From: Azotobacter paspali
GTDB lineage: Bacteria > Pseudomonadota > Gammaproteobacteria > Pseudomonadales > Pseudomonadaceae
Strand: one strand, 5' to 3'
Assembly (NCBI RefSeq): GCF_042434745.1
Contig: NZ_JBHLSS010000065.1
Length of the DNA stretch: 31,774 nt
Shown here: positions 28,896 to 31,774 of the stretch, in pieces
Layout of the letters: every line of letters starts with the position of its first letter
Position numbering within the stretch: the first letter of the stretch is position 1
Translations under genes and position numbers: made by a program
The notes under the pieces: generated by a model
What the model was told of the DNA's origin: nothing
The model's database searches: none
What the model saw: the letters and a program-made list of their open reading frames with translations, nothing else

Positions 28896-30515
28896 TCAGT
28901 GTGGCTCATGACGCAAACGTTCGAGACGCTCGAGAAGATCCTGCGGCACCTGCTCCCTCACCTGCGCCGCGCCAGCGTACAGAGCCCCCTCGTTGCCGTC
29001 GAGAGTGAGCGGATCGCCCTCTTGCAGCGCCAGCCCGCCGATGGAGAGGCTGCGATCGGCCTCGTCGATCGTCAGACTGTCGCAACCGACCAGGCAGACC
29101 TTGCCCAACTGACGCGCCACCACCGCGGCATGCGAGGTGCGCGCGCCACGCTGGGTCAGCAGACCGTCTGCCAGGTGCAGGGCCGGCAGATCGCGCGTCT
29201 CGGCATCGCGCCGTACCAGCACCACGCTCGCGCCGGCCTCCTTGCGTGCCCGTACTTGCGCCTCGTCCAGGGCGATCTCGCCGCACACCACGCCGCCGGC
29301 CGCGCTCGTCGCGCGGGCCAGGGACTCGACGGGCCGGCCGGCCTCGCTCACCAGCCTGCGCACCGCCAGCGCCCGGGCATCTAGCCCCCGAGTCCGTTCG
29401 AGGGCGATGCGCTGCGGGATCAAGCCCTGGTCGCAGAGATCGAGGGCGATACGCGCCGCCGCCTGCGGCGTGCGTTTGCCGTCGCGGGTCTGCAGCAGGT
29501 AAAGCTGGCCGTCCTGCACGGTGAACTCGAAGTCCTGCATATCGCCGAAGCCCTGTTCGAGCCGCGCCATGGTCTCCAGCAGCGTTTCCCAGAACTGCGG
29601 CGCCACGGCGGCCAGTTCTTCGTGGCTCTGGACGCGGCGACGGCCGCTGACCACGTCCTCGCCCTGGGCATTGAAGAGGAAATCGACCCAGGGCGAAGGT
29701 TCGCCGCTGCTCGGGTCGCGGGTGAAACCGACCCCCGCCCCGGACATGCCACCGGCATTGCCGAACACCATCCGCTGCACCGTCACCGCCGTTCCCGGGG
29801 ACGCGGGCAACTCGTACAGCTCGCGGTAGGCGCGGGCCTTGTCGCCGTACCAGGAGGTGAAGACTGCGGCGATCGCCGCGCGCAACTGGACCTGCGGGTC
29901 CTGCGGGAAGGCTTCGCCGGCCTCCCGCGCATAGGTGGCCAGATGGCGCTTCGCGATATCGCGCAGGGCGGCGAAATCCAGCTCGTGCTCGTCGCCATCG
30001 CCACGCACGGCATCGAGGTCCGCTTCGAAATGCCGCCCGTCGATAGCGGCGACCGCTTCGCCGTAGCCGGCGATCAGACGACGGTAGGCGTCCCAGGCGA
30101 GCCGGGGGTTGCCGGTGAGCCGCACCAGACCCGGCAGGGTCGCCTCGGTGAGCCCGATATCGAGTAGCGTATCCATCATTCCCGGCATGGAAACCGGCGC
30201 GCCCGAGCGCACCGACAGCAGCAGCGGGCGCCGCGCATCGCCGAAGCCGAGGCCGCTCTCCCGCTCCAGCCGCTGCAGCGCCTGCTGCCAGAGGCATGGG
30301 TCCGGCGCTTCCCGGCCGCACCAGCCGGTGCCGATGACGAAGGCCGGTGGCACGGGAAGTCCCATCGCCGCCATGCGCGCCAGGTTCCAGGCCTTGAATC
30401 CCAGGGAAGTCGGCGAGGCCTCCTCCGGCAAGGTCGCGCCGGCACCGATGGACAGGACCAGACGCAGCGGATCGCGCTCCTCCACATCCCGATGGGATTC
30501 GCTTTGTGGACTCAT
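28896..30515 (-). CDS. Shortened PPDK-like protein: ATP-grasp plus phosphohistidine domain, no PEP barrel (539 aa)
   Basis: Resembles the first two-thirds of pyruvate phosphate dikinase. The ATP-binding part shows LGFKAWNLARMAAMGLPVPP, LSVRSGAPVSMPGMMDT, FGNAGGMSGAGVGFTRDP, NAQGEDVVSG and MQDFEFTVQDGQLYLLQTR. The swivelling phosphohistidine domain follows with RTSHAAVVARQLGK; the phosphate carrier is His462. The protein then stops after a short strand (NEGALYAG), while true PPDK continues for another 350 residues as a PEP/pyruvate TIM barrel. It therefore cannot carry out the full PPDK reaction alone. Start at ATG 30515 overlaps the stop of the PhoU-like gene (ATGA). A much longer frame to 31415 is a shadow of that gene. 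Confidence 0.88.
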   Translation of the reverse strand: MSPQSESHRDVEERDPLRLVLSIGAGATLPEEASPTSLGFKAWNLARMAAMGLPVPPAFVIGTGWCGREAPDPCLWQQALQRLERESGLGFGDARRPLLLSVRSGAPVSMPGMMDTLLDIGLTEATLPGLVRLTGNPRLAWDAYRRLIAGYGEAVAAIDGRHFEADLDAVRGDGDEHELDFAALRDIAKRHLATYAREAGEAFPQDPQVQLRAAIAAVFTSWYGDKARAYRELYELPASPGTAVTVQRMVFGNAGGMSGAGVGFTRDPSSGEPSPWVDFLFNAQGEDVVSGRRRVQSHEELAAVAPQFWETLLETMARLEQGFGDMQDFEFTVQDGQLYLLQTRDGKRTPQAAARIALDLCDQGLIPQRIALERTRGLDARALAVRRLVSEAGRPVESLARATSAAGGVVCGEIALDEAQVRARKEAGASVVLVRRDAETRDLPALHLADGLLTQRGARTSHAAVVARQLGKVCLVGCDSLTIDEADRSLSIGGLALQEGDPLTLDGNEGALYAGAAQVREQVPQDLLERLERLRHEPH

Positions 30516-31774
30516 ATCTCGCCTCCCAGCCGGTTGAACGACAGTTTGCGCAGGCCGTAGCCGGTGGCTAAAAGCGCATCGGTGGACTGCTCGAGGGCAT
30601 TGGCGAAATCGGTACTCAGGCTCAGCGTCGCGCAATCGGACACATGCTCGGCCAGCACCCGGCGGACCTCGCGCAGCAGGCCGTCGCATTGGCGCTCGGC
30701 ATTGAGAACCCGCCACAACGCGGCGACGAACTCCTCGTGGTCCGTGCCACTGCTCTGCTCGTTCAGGGTGCTGGCGACGGCCAGCGCCCTCACCTGGTCC
30801 TGCATGGCCGCCAGGACGCCGTCGGCCAGACGCTGCATCGCCTGCTGCACCTCGCCCTGCCAGCCCCGGTGATGGCCGTCGGCGATCAGCGATAACAGAA
30901 AAATCGCTTCCTCCAGGAAATCCGCCACATCGTCGGCCCGCTCGATCAGGCGGCTGAACGGGTCCCAACGCGGGTGGCGTTCGGCGCGGCGACGCGAACG
31001 CATCACCAACAGGTCGGCCTGACGCTCCCACTCCTTGGCCCGCTCGGCGAGTCCGAGCGCCGCTTTGCGGTCGTACTGCCGACCATGGACAAGCGCATCG
31101 CGCACCCCCATGGCCAGCTCGTGGCAATACGCCGCATGCTCGGCCAGCAGGTCGAATTCGTCGCGCCGCCTGAGCAGGTAGCGAACCAGCAGCAGCCGCG
31201 TCTCGTCCTCGATCAGCGCGACGGGCTGGCGCTGGCGCATCGCCTGGCTGGCGAGCTTCAGCACCTCGATCAGGAAAGCCCTGGCCTGGGTAGCGCCTAT
31301 CACCTGGTCGAGGCGGTCGCCGACATGGAAGTAGTCGGCGCCCAGGGCCTGCATGGCGGTGTAGATCAGGCGTTCGCCGCCGGCCGCCAGCCAACCCATG
31401 TGTCCCGCTCCGCACTTGGCCGCCTCGGCGAGCACGGTCACCGCGTCGGATTTGTCGACGAACTGCTGCAGGCGCTTGCGGGCGCGGTTCCAGTCGATCA
31501 GGAAGACGATCCGCGCGCCGATGTCCTCGAGCATCCGCTGCAACCCCAGCTCGTCCCGGCAGGCAAAGGTCGCGGTACCGACATGGTAGGCCTCGCCCGC
31601 ATTCAGCCCAGCGGTGGTCCGCGTCTCCAGGCCGGACCAGTCGGCCCCGAGTTCGACCAGCATGGCGCGGAAAAAGGCGAAACGTTGGCGGTGCAGGTCG
31701 GAATAGTTGACATCCTCCCCTCCCTCTCGCTGACGCTCGCCGCCCGAAGGGCGGAAAGGAAGGGGATTCCTACC
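30512..31774 (-). CDS. PhoU/DUF47-like protein, 5' end outside window or disrupted
   Basis: Helical protein whose second half looks like PhoU/DUF47 phosphate-transport regulators: LAERAKEWERQADLLVMRSR and WDPFSRLIERADDVADFLEEA, each with the acidic residues that bind metal. The first half, with FACRDELGLQRMLEDIGAR and LIDWNRARKRLQQFV, is not recognised. The first in-frame ATG is 31663, but the frame stays open to the edge of the window and reads protein-like (NYSDLHRQRFAFFRAM) upstream of it. A purine-rich ribosome site and ATG exist near 31715 in another frame, so a 1-base frameshift or a start beyond the window are both possible. It overlaps the PPDK-like gene by 4 bases, implying a paired function. 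Confidence 0.75.
   Translation of the reverse strand, partial: GRNPLPFRPSGGERQREGGEDVNYSDLHRQRFAFFRAMLVELGADWSGLETRTTAGLNAGEAYHVGTATFACRDELGLQRMLEDIGARIVFLIDWNRARKRLQQFVDKSDAVTVLAEAAKCGAGHMGWLAAGGERLIYTAMQALGADYFHVGDRLDQVIGATQARAFLIEVLKLASQAMRQRQPVALIEDETRLLLVRYLLRRRDEFDLLAEHAAYCHELAMGVRDALVHGRQYDRKAALGLAERAKEWERQADLLVMRSRRRAERHPRWDPFSRLIERADDVADFLEEAIFLLSLIADGHHRGWQGEVQQAMQRLADGVLAAMQDQVRALAVASTLNEQSSGTDHEEFVAALWRVLNAERQCDGLLREVRRVLAEHVSDCATLSLSTDFANALEQSTDALLATGYGLRKLSFNRLGGEI

Noticed and set aside
28896..31415. 839-aa version of the PPDK-like protein
   Set aside because: The extra 300 residues overlap the PhoU-like gene in another frame and are Arg/Pro/Gly-rich. ATG 30515 with the ATGA overlap is the natural start.

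Overview
The DNA is GC-rich with strong Shine-Dalgarno sites. Its gene content (MifSR/DctBD-type two-component system beside a KgtP-like permease, DUF2789, YajD, DUF2076, a 'NAD/FAD-utilizing enzyme' style membrane protein) points to a gammaproteobacterial chromosome, most likely Pseudomonadaceae (Pseudomonas/Azotobacter/Stutzerimonas type). The genus is inference. No rRNA, tRNA or CRISPR array was seen.

Layout. 1-588: right part of an IS5-family insertion sequence cut by the window edge, with a long non-coding tail ending in a probable terminal inverted repeat. 589-2942: small genes (an 86-aa unknown, a decayed HMA-like cation-binding ORF, a YjdM/PhnA zinc-ribbon protein, a DUF2076 protein). 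3554-5759: a AAA ATPase followed by a group II truncated haemoglobin. 5946-14826 (minus): a KgtP-type dicarboxylate permease, an NtrC-class response regulator, a DctB-like histidine kinase and a 1359-aa SNF2-family helicase. A candidate sigma-54 promoter with upstream repeats precedes the permease. 15038-17743: a stress-flavoured set of small genes (YajD HNH protein, two-TM membrane protein, universal stress protein, DUF2789, cold-shock protein with a textbook terminator, 62-aa unknown). 17753-20617 (minus): a tight three-gene envelope operon, glycosyltransferase, DUF2334 deacetylase and flippase-like membrane protein. 20990-27178 (minus): an inorganic-carbon uptake locus, dabA-dabB followed by a SulP transporter. 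27833-31774 (minus): a PhoU/DUF47-like protein translationally coupled to a shortened PPDK-like protein that lacks the C-terminal PEP barrel, followed by a CHAD protein.

How the genes fit together. The kinase and regulator probably sense an external C4/C5 dicarboxylate and switch on the permease through sigma-54. The DAB complex and SulP carrier would concentrate CO2/bicarbonate, for anaplerosis if the host is heterotrophic. The PhoU-like/PPDK-like/CHAD group brings together three phosphate-related folds in one direction and is the most likely candidate for an uncharacterised system here. The DAB/SulP locus is recognisable, but its pairing and control region are worth attention.
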